NCBI GenBank assembly: GCA_051646105.1
Contig: JBOFCO010000229.1
Location: 1-64,000 of the forward strand
DNA: 64,000 bases
Direction of reading: 5' to 3'
Source of the DNA: JBOFCO01 sp051646105
Lineage (GTDB): Bacteria; Pseudomonadota; Alphaproteobacteria; Rhodobacterales; Rhodobacteraceae
Shown here: in pieces, positions 36,080 to 45,075 of the stretch
Layout: the number at the start of each line of letters is the position of its first letter
How positions within the stretch are numbered: position 1 is the stretch's first letter
Position numbers and translations under genes: made by a program
The notes under the pieces: model-generated
Databases searched by the model: none
Seen by the model: the letters and a program-made list of their open reading frames with translations, nothing else
Told to the model about the DNA's origin: nothing

Positions 36080-36400
36080 TCAGACTGCGCCCGCGATCCA
36101 GCTTTGCAGCGCGGCTTTCGGTGCGGCACCAACTTTGTTGGAAACCACCTGACCATCTTTGAACATGAACAGCGCAGGGATGCCGCGCACGCCAAGCTGG
36201 GCGGGCAGGCTGGGGTTTTCGTCGACGTTGACCTTCACGATCTTGACCTTGCCCGCATATTCTTCGGACAGCTCCTCCAGCGCCGGGCCGATCTGGCGGC
36301 ACGGGCCGCACCATTCGGCCCAGAAATCGACGACGACGGGAATCGGCGACTGGCGCACTTCGGCGTCAAAGGTGGCATCGGTGACGGCTTGCGTGGCCAT
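36080..36400 (-). CDS. trxA: Thioredoxin 1
   Basis: A 106-residue thioredoxin with the active site WCGPCRQ (C31, C34), VDFWAEW before it and the cis-Pro segment GIPALFMFKDGQ. It reduces protein disulfides in the cytosol. It starts 36 nt after the addA stop and is the last gene of the long operon, closed by a terminator. Confidence 0.97.
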   Translation of the reverse strand: MATQAVTDATFDAEVRQSPIPVVVDFWAEWCGPCRQIGPALEELSEEYAGKVKIVKVNVDENPSLPAQLGVRGIPALFMFKDGQVVSNKVGAAPKAALQSWIAGAV

Positions 36401-36436
36401 GGTCGTTCTCCTGATGGCTCTGGTCGGGAATGGAAC

Positions 36437-39400
36437 CTAGGGATCGGTGCCGGGAACGTCAAGGTTTGGTAGCGCTGCCGCCGCAGCCTTCACGATATCG
36501 GGATCAAGCGGCATCAGCACCGGCCCGCGCGTCCACAAGATCGCGGTCGCGATCCGGCGCCCCGGATAGATCTGCGTCAGGGCAGCGGCATAGGCACCCA
36601 TCTGGGCCAGAATGCCTTGCGGCACCTGCGAAGGCGAAGCAGGAACGATACGGTTCGACTTGAAGTCGACGGCCATCACCCGATCCCCGGAAAGGATCAG
36701 CCGGTCAATTGTGCCGTGCAAGCGTCGGCCATCCGGCAGCGGCACAGAAAACGGCACCTCGGCCAGCGTATCGGGGCCGAACAGAGCGGTAAGCTCGGGG
36801 GCGTCCAATACGGCCCGCGCCTCGGCCAGCAGGGACGCGATGCGGGATTCAACAGGGCGACCGGCCAGCAGGCTGCCCGCGAAACGGGGCCAATCCTTGC
36901 GGGGGACATGCGGCAGGTATTCCAGCAGCGCGTGCAGGGCGGTGCCATGATCGCGGACCGTTGCAGTATCCTCTGGCCGATCAGTGTCGGTGACAGCTTC
37001 CCCGACCAGGAACTTTGCGCCCGGCATGGTAGATGCCGCGACGGCAGCTGGCGGCCGGGCGCGGGGCGGCGGTGGCCGCAGCGCCCAGTCGGGGATATCA
37101 TCCACAGGTGCAGGTTGCGATACACTGGCTGTAGCCGTCTGCGGCCAATTGCCTTCTGCCAGCCGAAGACCCGGCCCGGTTGGAAAATCGGCAAAAGGCA
37201 CCGCCTGTGCCCTGGTCATGCCCGATGCGACAAGGTCGTGCCAGCTTGCCCCTTCGCCGGGTTTTCCGGTGTCTCCCGCCCCCGCCACGATCAGCCAGCT
37301 TTCCGCCCGGGTCATCGCCACATACAGCAGGCGCTTGTTTTCCTCCTCCTGCCGTTCGGCCCGCCGGGCGCGGGCGGCGCGCAACATATCGGGGCTTTGA
37401 TCGGCCCTTGGCGGCCAGAAGACATGGTCGCCGTCGGGCACAAGATCGTCGCGGTCCTGCAGAATTCGTTTCGCGCAATCCGGCAGGATCACCACCGGAG
37501 CCTCCAGCCCCTTGGCACCGTGCACCGTCATCACCCGGATTGCACCGCCCCCGGAATCGAGCCTGCGCTTCACCTCGACATCATCCGCGTCGAGCCAGGA
37601 CAGAAAGGCGGTAAGGCTGGGCACACCCATCCGCTCTTGCGTCAGTGCCTGCGCAAGCAGGGCATCGATGCCGTCTTCAGCCTCTGCTCCCAGGCGGGCC
37701 AGAATCCTGCGGCGGCCATCGTGGTGTATCAGCACATGTTCGATCAGGTCATAGGGCCGCAGATATTCCGACCGGTCGCGAAGATCGGACAGGAACGCAA
37801 CGGTTTCCTTGTGCTCTGCCGCTGCGTCAGAAAGCGCCCGCCACAGGTATGCCCGGCCTCGGGGCTGGGCCAGCCGGTAAAGCCTGTCCTCGCTCCACCC
37901 GCACAGGGGGGATCGCAGCACGGTCGCCAGCGAAAGATCGTCCTCGGGCGTGGCCAGAAAAGACAGCAGCGCTGCCAGATCGCGCACGGCCAGCTCCGCG
38001 CCCAGCTTCAGCCGGTCTGCCCCGGCGACGGGAAGGCCGGTCTGCTTGCAGGCCCGGATGATTTCGGCAAACAGGGTGGATCGCCGCTGTACCAGGATCA
38101 GCACATCGCCCGCCGTCATCGGACGTGCAGGTTTGTTGCCGCGCGCCGGCAGCAGGGTCGGGCCTTCCGGATCGGTTTTCTGCTTTATCCACTCCGCGAT
38201 CCTGTCGGCAAGCTGCACCGCCGGATGATCGTCGGCCACATGATCGACCGGCATGAACCATTCCGGCGCTTCGACCTTTTGCGCGGGCGGAATGGCGGGC
38301 CACAGGTCGACCATTCCCGGTGCCTGCGGATGAAAGGCGATATGGCGGACACCGCCGCCAAGGCTGGCTGACAGTTGGGGCGGGAAAGTTTCATCGACCA
38401 CTCGCAGCACCGCATCGGCAGAGCGAAAGGAATGTTCCAGGACAAGCGGGTTAAGCCCGGTGCCGATATGCGCCAGACGTTCGGAAAAACGTGTCTGCAT
38501 CGCATCGAATGCGCGCAGATCAGCCCCCTGAAAGGAATAGATCGACTGCTTCTTGTCACCCACGACAAAGATGGTGCGGGTCACTCCGTCGCGTGCCCCT
38601 TCGCCCGCGCCGAATTCCTGTGTCAGGCTTTCGATCACCCGCCACTGTTCGGGGCCGGTATCCTGCGCCTCGTCCACCAGAATATGATCGATGCCGCCAT
38701 CCAGCCGGAACAGCACCCATTGTGCCATGTCGCGCCGGGTCAGCAGATCGCGTGTCTTCAGGATCAGGTCATCAAAATCCAGCCAGCCACGTGCTTCCTT
38801 CCTTTGGGCGTAGTGGCGCAGGAACCAGCGGGCAAAGGCATGCAGCACGGCGGTCCTGTTGGCGGCCAGCAGCGCATGATGCCTTGGGCGCGCAGCTTCG
38901 ACCCGCAGCATCAGATCGTTCAGCGGATCGAGAAGCGGACCAAGTGCTTCGCGCGTGGCCTTTGTGGGCAGATCGCCGATCTTTGCCCCGAAGGGCGTTT
39001 TGGCGGTCTTCCCGTACAAAAGGGCATCTTCCAGAACCTCCAGCGCGGCCAATCCCGGACGCGCTATCTCCAGCACGGAGAGGCTGTTGAACAAACTGAC
39101 ATCCTTGGCTGACCCTGCCGAGATCACGGGCAAAATCTGTGCAAACAGCGCCGCCTCGCCGCCCGTAAAAACCTCTGCCAGAAGCGCGTTTTCATCGAAA
39201 CCCGCAGGCAGGCCGAACTGGGCCAGCGCCCCGTCGCGGTCAAGCGGTGCAGCAAAGCCCGACCGATGCCGGGCCATCTGTTCCAGCAGTTTGTCCAGAT
39301 CCTCACCGGTGTAATGGGCGGCCAGACCCTGCAGCAGCGATGCCTCCGGCCCTATCGCCATTTCCTCGACGATCGTGTCGCGCAGCAGCTTTCCCGCACG

Positions 39401-39862
39401 CTCGTCCATTTCGGTGAACTGCGGGCTTACGCCGGCCTCCAGCGGAAAGCGGCGCAACAGACCCGCGCAAAAGGAATGGATCGTCTGGATCTTCAGCCCG
39501 CCCGGCGTTTCGATGGCGCGGGCAAACAGGCGGCGGGCGCGGGCCAGCCGGTCGGCGCGACCCATATCCGCCTTGCCGATGCCCAGCGCCGAAAGTTCCT
39601 GTTCCAATGCTGCCTCATCCAGCATGGCCCATTTGCCAAGCCGCTGGAAAAGGCGATTCTGCATTTCTGAAGCGGCGGCCTTGGTATAGGTCAGACAAAG
39701 GATGTTCAGCGGATCGGTGCCGTCCATCAGCAGCCGTGCCACCCTGTCGATCAGCACACGGGTCTTGCCAGAACCCGCGTTGGCCGACAGCCAGACCGAG
39801 GCCGAAGGATCGGCCGCCTCTACCTGACGCAGGGTTGCAAGATCGGGGGGCGGGACGATCAT
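36437..39862 (-). CDS. addA: Double-strand break repair helicase-nuclease AddA
   Basis: An 1141-residue UvrD-type helicase with Walker A ANAGSGKT at 27-34, motif II VDEAQDTGPEQW near 400, GDKKQSIYSFQGA, and motif VI region LLYVAMTRAE. A C-terminal RecB-like nuclease domain ends the protein, with VMAVDFKSN carrying the catalytic Asp-x-Lys. With AddB it resects double-strand breaks for RecA loading, replacing RecBCD. The ATG at 39862 overlaps the addB stop (ATGA). Confidence 0.95.
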   Translation of the reverse strand: MIVPPPDLATLRQVEAADPSASVWLSANAGSGKTRVLIDRVARLLMDGTDPLNILCLTYTKAAASEMQNRLFQRLGKWAMLDEAALEQELSALGIGKADMGRADRLARARRLFARAIETPGGLKIQTIHSFCAGLLRRFPLEAGVSPQFTEMDERAGKLLRDTIVEEMAIGPEASLLQGLAAHYTGEDLDKLLEQMARHRSGFAAPLDRDGALAQFGLPAGFDENALLAEVFTGGEAALFAQILPVISAGSAKDVSLFNSLSVLEIARPGLAALEVLEDALLYGKTAKTPFGAKIGDLPTKATREALGPLLDPLNDLMLRVEAARPRHHALLAANRTAVLHAFARWFLRHYAQRKEARGWLDFDDLILKTRDLLTRRDMAQWVLFRLDGGIDHILVDEAQDTGPEQWRVIESLTQEFGAGEGARDGVTRTIFVVGDKKQSIYSFQGADLRAFDAMQTRFSERLAHIGTGLNPLVLEHSFRSADAVLRVVDETFPPQLSASLGGGVRHIAFHPQAPGMVDLWPAIPPAQKVEAPEWFMPVDHVADDHPAVQLADRIAEWIKQKTDPEGPTLLPARGNKPARPMTAGDVLILVQRRSTLFAEIIRACKQTGLPVAGADRLKLGAELAVRDLAALLSFLATPEDDLSLATVLRSPLCGWSEDRLYRLAQPRGRAYLWRALSDAAAEHKETVAFLSDLRDRSEYLRPYDLIEHVLIHHDGRRRILARLGAEAEDGIDALLAQALTQERMGVPSLTAFLSWLDADDVEVKRRLDSGGGAIRVMTVHGAKGLEAPVVILPDCAKRILQDRDDLVPDGDHVFWPPRADQSPDMLRAARARRAERQEEENKRLLYVAMTRAESWLIVAGAGDTGKPGEGASWHDLVASGMTRAQAVPFADFPTGPGLRLAEGNWPQTATASVSQPAPVDDIPDWALRPPPPRARPPAAVAASTMPGAKFLVGEAVTDTDRPEDTATVRDHGTALHALLEYLPHVPRKDWPRFAGSLLAGRPVESRIASLLAEARAVLDAPELTALFGPDTLAEVPFSVPLPDGRRLHGTIDRLILSGDRVMAVDFKSNRIVPASPSQVPQGILAQMGAYAAALTQIYPGRRIATAILWTRGPVLMPLDPDIVKAAAAALPNLDVPGTDP

Positions 39863-42822
39863 CCGACATCCTCCGGCTCGGGGTCGTCCGACATTGTCCA
39901 TTCCCCGAAACGCGCCAGATGGTCATAGTCGCCTTCCTGGGTTTCCACGAACACCGCCCGCCGCGACGGATAGCCCCGCGAACGGTCGTCATAGGATGCG
40001 ATCAGACGGCCAAGCTGTTCCCAGACCTGCGCCAGCTCATCCGCGTCCAGGATCAGGGTCTTTTCCTTTGGATCGTTGCCCATGCCGATATAGGTGGCGC
40101 CCGCGACACGGCGTGGGCCAAGACCGGAAAAGCCGCCACGTACGGCCATGGCGGCCTCCAGCGGCAACTGCTTGTCAAACACCTTGCGCTGATCATCGCT
40201 CGGGATGGTGCCCGTCTTGTAGTCATAGATATGCAGGCTGCCGTCATCCAGCAGGTCGATACGGTCAGGACGGGCGGTCAGGGTGAAATCGCGATCCTGC
40301 AAAGTGGCGCGGCCGCCGCCTTCCACCACAGCGGGGCGACCGCGATCCGCGCGACCAGCCTCTCGTGTCAGAAACCAGTCGGTGATCCGCTGCATCCGCG
40401 CGCGCCACAGGACACGGGTGGCTGCAAAGGCAATCTCCGATTCCAGAACCGTATCGACCGTCGCCATGAATTCGGCAGGGGTGCCATCCCCTGCGGGATG
40501 GGCGGCAAGGTATTCTTCCAGAATGCGGTGGAGAGTGGTGCCCCGCAGCCGTGCATCGGGTTCCGGATGCAGCGGAGCAAGCGGCTTCAGACCCAGAATA
40601 TGCCGGGCATAGACAGAATAGGGATCCCGGATCAGGTCGCGGATGCGCGTCACCGAAAGCTCTCTGGGTCGCGCATCGACCGGCGGCCGGGGTGCGGGAC
40701 GGCGGGCCGGGGCTATGGGCGTTGTCGGTTGGTCAAGCTGGCCTGCCAAGGTTACCAGCGCTGCCCCGCGCTCGTGCATTTCCGCAAGGGCCTGTTTGCC
40801 GCCGGGCAGACCCTCCATCAGGTTGGTCAGCCGGTTCAGCCAGCGGGACGCGACGGTTTCAGCCTCGTCATCGCGACGCGCGCGCGACAGGATCACCTTG
40901 GGTGCCAACATCGCCTGCTGGAAATCATGGGCTGACAGACCCACCTGACGATCCGGCAGCAGCAGCCCGGCCTGTGCCCTTAGCCTGCGGTTCAGCCACG
41001 GGTCGGGCGGGGGCATCTTTGGCCAGACACCTTCATTCAGCCCGCCAAGGATCAGCAGATCGGCGCCCATCGCGCGGGCCTCGAGCGTGCCCCAGATTGT
41101 CAGGCCGGGATAACCGACAGGGGCTTCGCGCACTTCGCCCCGTTCCAGAACGGAATCCAGTAGATCGGCAAAGTCCTGCGCCGAGATATGGCCGCCGTGG
41201 GGGGCTTCGGTCCGCAGATCGGACATGGAACTTGCCGCCACGACACCCGCCGGTTTCAGCCACAGCTCGCCGCTGCCAGTGGCATCCGGTCCGGCAGCGA
41301 TGCGGTCGGCCAGTGCAAGATGGGCCTGCACCCGGTCGACAAGCGGCAAGGCACCTTGTCCCGGCTGTGCGGCCACAAGGATACCCGCAACCCAGTCGGA
41401 CCACTCCTTTCGCCCCTCGCGTTGGCCGCGTTGGGTGTCATCCGCTGCCCAGTCTGCCAGCGTCGCCTGATCGGGGTAGACGCGGCCCTTGCGCCGCAAC
41501 CACAGGTCCAGTTCCTGCGTCATCAGCTTGTGCGGGCCGCGAAGCCCGGCCGTCGATGCGCAAAGCGGGTGTTTCAACAGCGCGAGCAATTCCTCTGCGC
41601 CGGGCGGCCGCAGGAACAGTGCCGCCACCTGCCGCAGAAACCGGCCCGGTGCGGAATGATGCAACGGCGCCCCGGCGCTGTCGTCGATCAGGATATTCCA
41701 GCGCGTCAGCGCCGCCGTCACCTGCCGGGTCAGCCCGCGATCGGGGGAAACCAGCGCCGCGCTGATACCATTTTCAGCCGCCTGTCGCAGCGCCAGCGCA
41801 ATCGCCGCTGCCTCGGCGCGGGGCGTCGGGGCTTCGATCAACGACAGCCCTTTGGTCATCGCGGCAAGATCGCCAAGCTCGGGCCCCTCGGCCAGCCACT
41901 GGTCGGTGACAGGCGCGGGTCTGAGCGCCAGAGAGATCAGTCTTTCGCGAGCCGCATCAGGGGATTTTCGTTCCGTCCATGGCGCGATGGCCTGCATCGG
42001 AAGATCGAGATCATGGGCCAGTTTCCGGAAACGGAACTGGGGATGATCCTCGCCCGCAAGGGCATCGTCAAGCGCCCGCCACGCTTCATCGGGCATGGTG
42101 AAATCGAAACCGGGCAGGACCACCGCGCCCTGCGGCAACCGCGCCACCGCCTGCATGAACAGCGCCGTCGTCCCGCGCGATCCGGTAGACCCGGCAATCA
42201 ACACCGGATGCGACGGCGGGGCGTCGCGCCAGCGTTCGGCAAGCGCCAGAACGGCGGCCCGGCGCACACCTTCGGCATCGGGTGCCTTGTCCGGGTCGCC
42301 GCCAAGATAGGTCGAAACAATCCGGATGAAGGCCAGCGCCCGTTCCCAGTGCGCCGAATGTTGTGACAGGTCCAGCTGCTCCAGCGCCTCGGCTGTCACC
42401 CCTTCGCCCTGCATTTCCTCCAGAAGCGTTGCTAGGCTGTCGGAAAGATCAAACAGCGCCGCACGGGGTGCAAGATCCGCATTGCTGTCAAGCAGGCGCG
42501 CAACAAGGGTCGAAAGCTCCAGCCTGCGGCGAAGCCCGGAAACCGGCATGGGCAAACCGGCAAGCGCGGCCTCTGGTAAAAGCTCGGTGACAAGACGCAG
42601 ACGCGGCAGAAAGCTTGCACCACCGGTGTCGAACTGCTGCTCTATCCGTCGCCGCATTCTGGACGAGTTGACAAAGATTTCGACCCTGCACATGGCTTCG
42701 GGCGGGGCATCGCGCAGTCTTTGCCGCAAACCCGCGACCAGCTCGGCGGGGAAATCCACGCCCGGCGGCAAGGCGAAAAGCCGGGGGTGGTCGGATGGGC
42801 GGAAAAACGGGGCGTCAGCCAT
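39859..42822 (-). CDS. addB: Double-strand break repair protein AddB
   Basis: A 987-residue AddB of the alphaproteobacterial type. The N-terminal and central parts form the inactivated helicase-like module, with GSTGSRGTT at about residue 210. The C-terminal PD-(D/E)xK nuclease has ARPDRIDLL followed by IYDYKTG with the catalytic Lys at K869. It is coupled to addA by ATGA and overlaps murU by 8 nt. Confidence 0.95.
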   Translation of the reverse strand: MADAPFFRPSDHPRLFALPPGVDFPAELVAGLRQRLRDAPPEAMCRVEIFVNSSRMRRRIEQQFDTGGASFLPRLRLVTELLPEAALAGLPMPVSGLRRRLELSTLVARLLDSNADLAPRAALFDLSDSLATLLEEMQGEGVTAEALEQLDLSQHSAHWERALAFIRIVSTYLGGDPDKAPDAEGVRRAAVLALAERWRDAPPSHPVLIAGSTGSRGTTALFMQAVARLPQGAVVLPGFDFTMPDEAWRALDDALAGEDHPQFRFRKLAHDLDLPMQAIAPWTERKSPDAARERLISLALRPAPVTDQWLAEGPELGDLAAMTKGLSLIEAPTPRAEAAAIALALRQAAENGISAALVSPDRGLTRQVTAALTRWNILIDDSAGAPLHHSAPGRFLRQVAALFLRPPGAEELLALLKHPLCASTAGLRGPHKLMTQELDLWLRRKGRVYPDQATLADWAADDTQRGQREGRKEWSDWVAGILVAAQPGQGALPLVDRVQAHLALADRIAAGPDATGSGELWLKPAGVVAASSMSDLRTEAPHGGHISAQDFADLLDSVLERGEVREAPVGYPGLTIWGTLEARAMGADLLILGGLNEGVWPKMPPPDPWLNRRLRAQAGLLLPDRQVGLSAHDFQQAMLAPKVILSRARRDDEAETVASRWLNRLTNLMEGLPGGKQALAEMHERGAALVTLAGQLDQPTTPIAPARRPAPRPPVDARPRELSVTRIRDLIRDPYSVYARHILGLKPLAPLHPEPDARLRGTTLHRILEEYLAAHPAGDGTPAEFMATVDTVLESEIAFAATRVLWRARMQRITDWFLTREAGRADRGRPAVVEGGGRATLQDRDFTLTARPDRIDLLDDGSLHIYDYKTGTIPSDDQRKVFDKQLPLEAAMAVRGGFSGLGPRRVAGATYIGMGNDPKEKTLILDADELAQVWEQLGRLIASYDDRSRGYPSRRAVFVETQEGDYDHLARFGEWTMSDDPEPEDVG

Positions 42823-43510
42823 GCTGCCCTCGCAACATTGCTTCGGCGATGGCTATCCCCTCGGGTCGGCCCACATCGCACCAGGCCCCTGTGTGCAGGA
42901 CGCCATAGGCGCGGCCGCCATCGATCATCCCGGTCCAGACAGGATGCACCGGGAACGCCGTTTCGGGCCGCGCGGCCACCGCCGCCGTCTTGATGATCTG
43001 CGCCCCGGAATAGATCGCCCCCGGCCCCCAGCCGATACGCCCGTAGGTGTCCAACACGAAGTCACCCCCACCCGTATGGCCCAGCGCGGTTTCGCGCGGC
43101 ACCAGCAGCAGCAGTGCATCCATCCGTGAGGGATCCCACGCCGCGCGCAAGGTCTCCAGCGGGTTCGGCCCGGTCCAGACCGCGTCGCTGTTCAGGGTAA
43201 AGGCCGGCCCTGTGCCCAGCAGCGGCAGGGCCTGTTTCAAGCCGCCGCCCGTTTCAAGGATGTCGGGCTGTTCTTCGGAAAACAACACATCGCGTCCGGA
43301 AAGATGCTGCCGGATCATATCGCCGCGATAGTGCAGGTTAATGACCGTGCGGCTGATCCCTGCATCCGAGACGAGCTGCAGCGCATGGTCGATCAGCGCA
43401 CGACCCGCAACTTGTATGAGCGGTTTTGGCCTGTCTGTCGTCAGATCGCCCATGCGGGTTCCAAAACCGGCGGCATATAGCAGAAGCGTGTCGGGATGCC
43501 CTGTGGCCAT
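42815..43510 (-). CDS. murU: N-acetylmuramate-1-phosphate uridylyltransferase
   Basis: A 231-residue nucleotidyltransferase with the signature AAGFGTRM at 13-20, RPKPLIQVAGRALIDH, and the metal-site segment LNSDAVW near 105. With AmgK it recycles MurNAc to UDP-MurNAc, bypassing MurA. The gene starts 1 nt after the amgK stop, which supports the assignment. Other sugar-1-phosphates are possible substrates of such small enzymes. Confidence 0.88.
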   Translation of the reverse strand: MATGHPDTLLLYAAGFGTRMGDLTTDRPKPLIQVAGRALIDHALQLVSDAGISRTVINLHYRGDMIRQHLSGRDVLFSEEQPDILETGGGLKQALPLLGTGPAFTLNSDAVWTGPNPLETLRAAWDPSRMDALLLLVPRETALGHTGGGDFVLDTYGRIGWGPGAIYSGAQIIKTAAVAARPETAFPVHPVWTGMIDGGRAYGVLHTGAWCDVGRPEGIAIAEAMLRGQHG

Positions 43511-43511
43511 G

Positions 43512-44525
43512 TCAGCGCCCGCCCCCGGCCCGTGCCGCCAGCCGCGCTATCCCGGCGGCGGTAGGTTCCGGAAGTGCCGCCCGCACCAGCGCGGCAAGCC
43601 GGGACATACCGGGCTGTTGCAGGCTGCGGGACAGATATCCCCAGGTTCGGGGCATGTGCCTGATATATTGTGGCTTCCCGGCAAGTGCGAGCCGCGCGAA
43701 AACGCCAAGGATCCGCAGATGGCGCTGGGCGGAAATCACCGCGCACTGCCGCAGGAATCCCGACATTTCCATCCCGTTTGTATCGACATAGCGGCGGATC
43801 GTGGCATCGCGGGTGGCAGACGGAACATCGCGCCGGGCGTCTTCGACCAGCGAGATCAGGTCATAGCTGCGGGGGCCTGTTTGCGCATCCTGAAAGTCCA
43901 GCAAACCGACGCGCGCCACACCCTTGCGCTGCGAAAGCCACAGCAGGTTTTCGGCATGATAGTCGCGCAGGATCATCACCGGAGGATCATCGGTACAGGC
44001 GGCCCAGAGCGCACCCATTTCTGCCCGGAAATCGGTGGCATCGGGCGGTGCCGCATCGGTGAGCGCAGGGGCGTAGCAGTCAAAGGCCAGCGCCGCGAAC
44101 CCCCCCATGTCTGCCGCGCCGTAATCCGGTATTCCGGCCAGTGGCGGGGCAGAATGCAGGGTCGTCAACACATCTGCCGCGGATTCGTACAACAGGGTCT
44201 GTTGTTCAGGAAATCGGTCGGACATTTCCGAAAACAGCATGTCGCCAAGATCTTCCAGCAGAAGAAAACCCTGCGCCGCATCCTGCGAAAGAATCCCAGG
44301 CGGCGACAGGCCCAGCGCGGCCAGATGCGCGGCAACGCGCAGGAATGGTATGACATCGCCCGCAGTTTCCGGCGGGGCATCCATCAACACGGCGCTTGCG
44401 CCGGACGGCGACACAACACGCAGATAGCGCCGGTTCGACGCATCGCCCGCAAGAGGCAGGCATCGGGCATCGGCCCATCCCGCCCCTTGAAGGAAGGCGG
44501 CCATCCTCTTCTGACGGTCAGACAT
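43512..44525 (-). CDS. amgK: Anomeric MurNAc/GlcNAc kinase AmgK
   Basis: A 337-residue kinase of the aminoglycoside phosphotransferase fold. It shows GDASNRRYLRV (nucleotide loop), LLLEDLGDMLF, the catalytic loop LRDYHAENLLW and the metal-binding LLDFQDAQTGPRSYDL. It phosphorylates MurNAc at the anomeric position for MurU. The ATG at 44525 overlaps the tsaE stop by 8 nt; a TTG at 44543 is less likely. In Pseudomonas and Caulobacter this route gives intrinsic fosfomycin resistance. Confidence 0.88.
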   Translation of the reverse strand: MSDRQKRMAAFLQGAGWADARCLPLAGDASNRRYLRVVSPSGASAVLMDAPPETAGDVIPFLRVAAHLAALGLSPPGILSQDAAQGFLLLEDLGDMLFSEMSDRFPEQQTLLYESAADVLTTLHSAPPLAGIPDYGAADMGGFAALAFDCYAPALTDAAPPDATDFRAEMGALWAACTDDPPVMILRDYHAENLLWLSQRKGVARVGLLDFQDAQTGPRSYDLISLVEDARRDVPSATRDATIRRYVDTNGMEMSGFLRQCAVISAQRHLRILGVFARLALAGKPQYIRHMPRTWGYLSRSLQQPGMSRLAALVRAALPEPTAAGIARLAARAGGGR

Positions 44526-45024
44526 CTGGCGGCGACCCGGCAAGGCGGGCGATCACGGTTGCCCAGCGCGGATGGCTTGCCGAAAGTTCGGCATGGCGTA
44601 TGTCAGCATCCCGGTCATCATGGGCCAGCGCAACCGTCAGGGCATCGGCGGGGCGCAGGGCGCCTAGACGGTCTGGCCATTCGACAAGGCAGATCGCATC
44701 GGAAAAGGCATCCGTCAGGCCCAGTTCCTCTACCTCATCCATGGTCGACAGGCGGTAAAGATCGGAATGCCAGACAGGGCCACGCCGCGTATCATAGACC
44801 TGCACAAGCGTGAAACTGGGCGAGGGGATATCCATCCCCGTCTGATCCGCAGGCAAGAGCGAGCGGATCGCGGCGCGCGCGAAATGCGACTTTCCAGCGC
44901 CGAGCGGCCCTTCCAGCAAGATGGTATCACCCTTGCGCAGTTCGCCCGCAATCCGTCGAGCCAGCGCTTCGGTCGCGTCGGGGCCGGTCAGGCGCAGGTT
45001 CAGTTGGTTCGCTGGCACAGTCAT
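44518..45024 (-). CDS. tsaE: tRNA threonylcarbamoyladenosine biosynthesis ATPase TsaE
   Basis: A 168-residue P-loop protein with GPLGAGKS at 39-46, SPSFTLVQVY and HSDLYRL. It is the ATPase of the TsaBDE complex, which makes t6A37 in tRNAs. It is longer than the usual 150 or so residues because of a C-terminal extension. It is the first clear gene of the tsaE-amgK-murU-addB-addA-trxA run, 51 nt after the PAS-protein stop. Confidence 0.93.
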   Translation of the reverse strand: MTVPANQLNLRLTGPDATEALARRIAGELRKGDTILLEGPLGAGKSHFARAAIRSLLPADQTGMDIPSPSFTLVQVYDTRRGPVWHSDLYRLSTMDEVEELGLTDAFSDAICLVEWPDRLGALRPADALTVALAHDDRDADIRHAELSASHPRWATVIARLAGSPPDV

Positions 45025-45075
45025 GGCGGCAATCTGTGCCAGCGCTGTTGCGGCTGCAAGCCGGAACAGAGCAGG

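Noticed and set aside
36617..38371. Plus-strand open frame of 584 codons opposite addA
   Set aside because: Antisense to addA, with no motif and no start signal.
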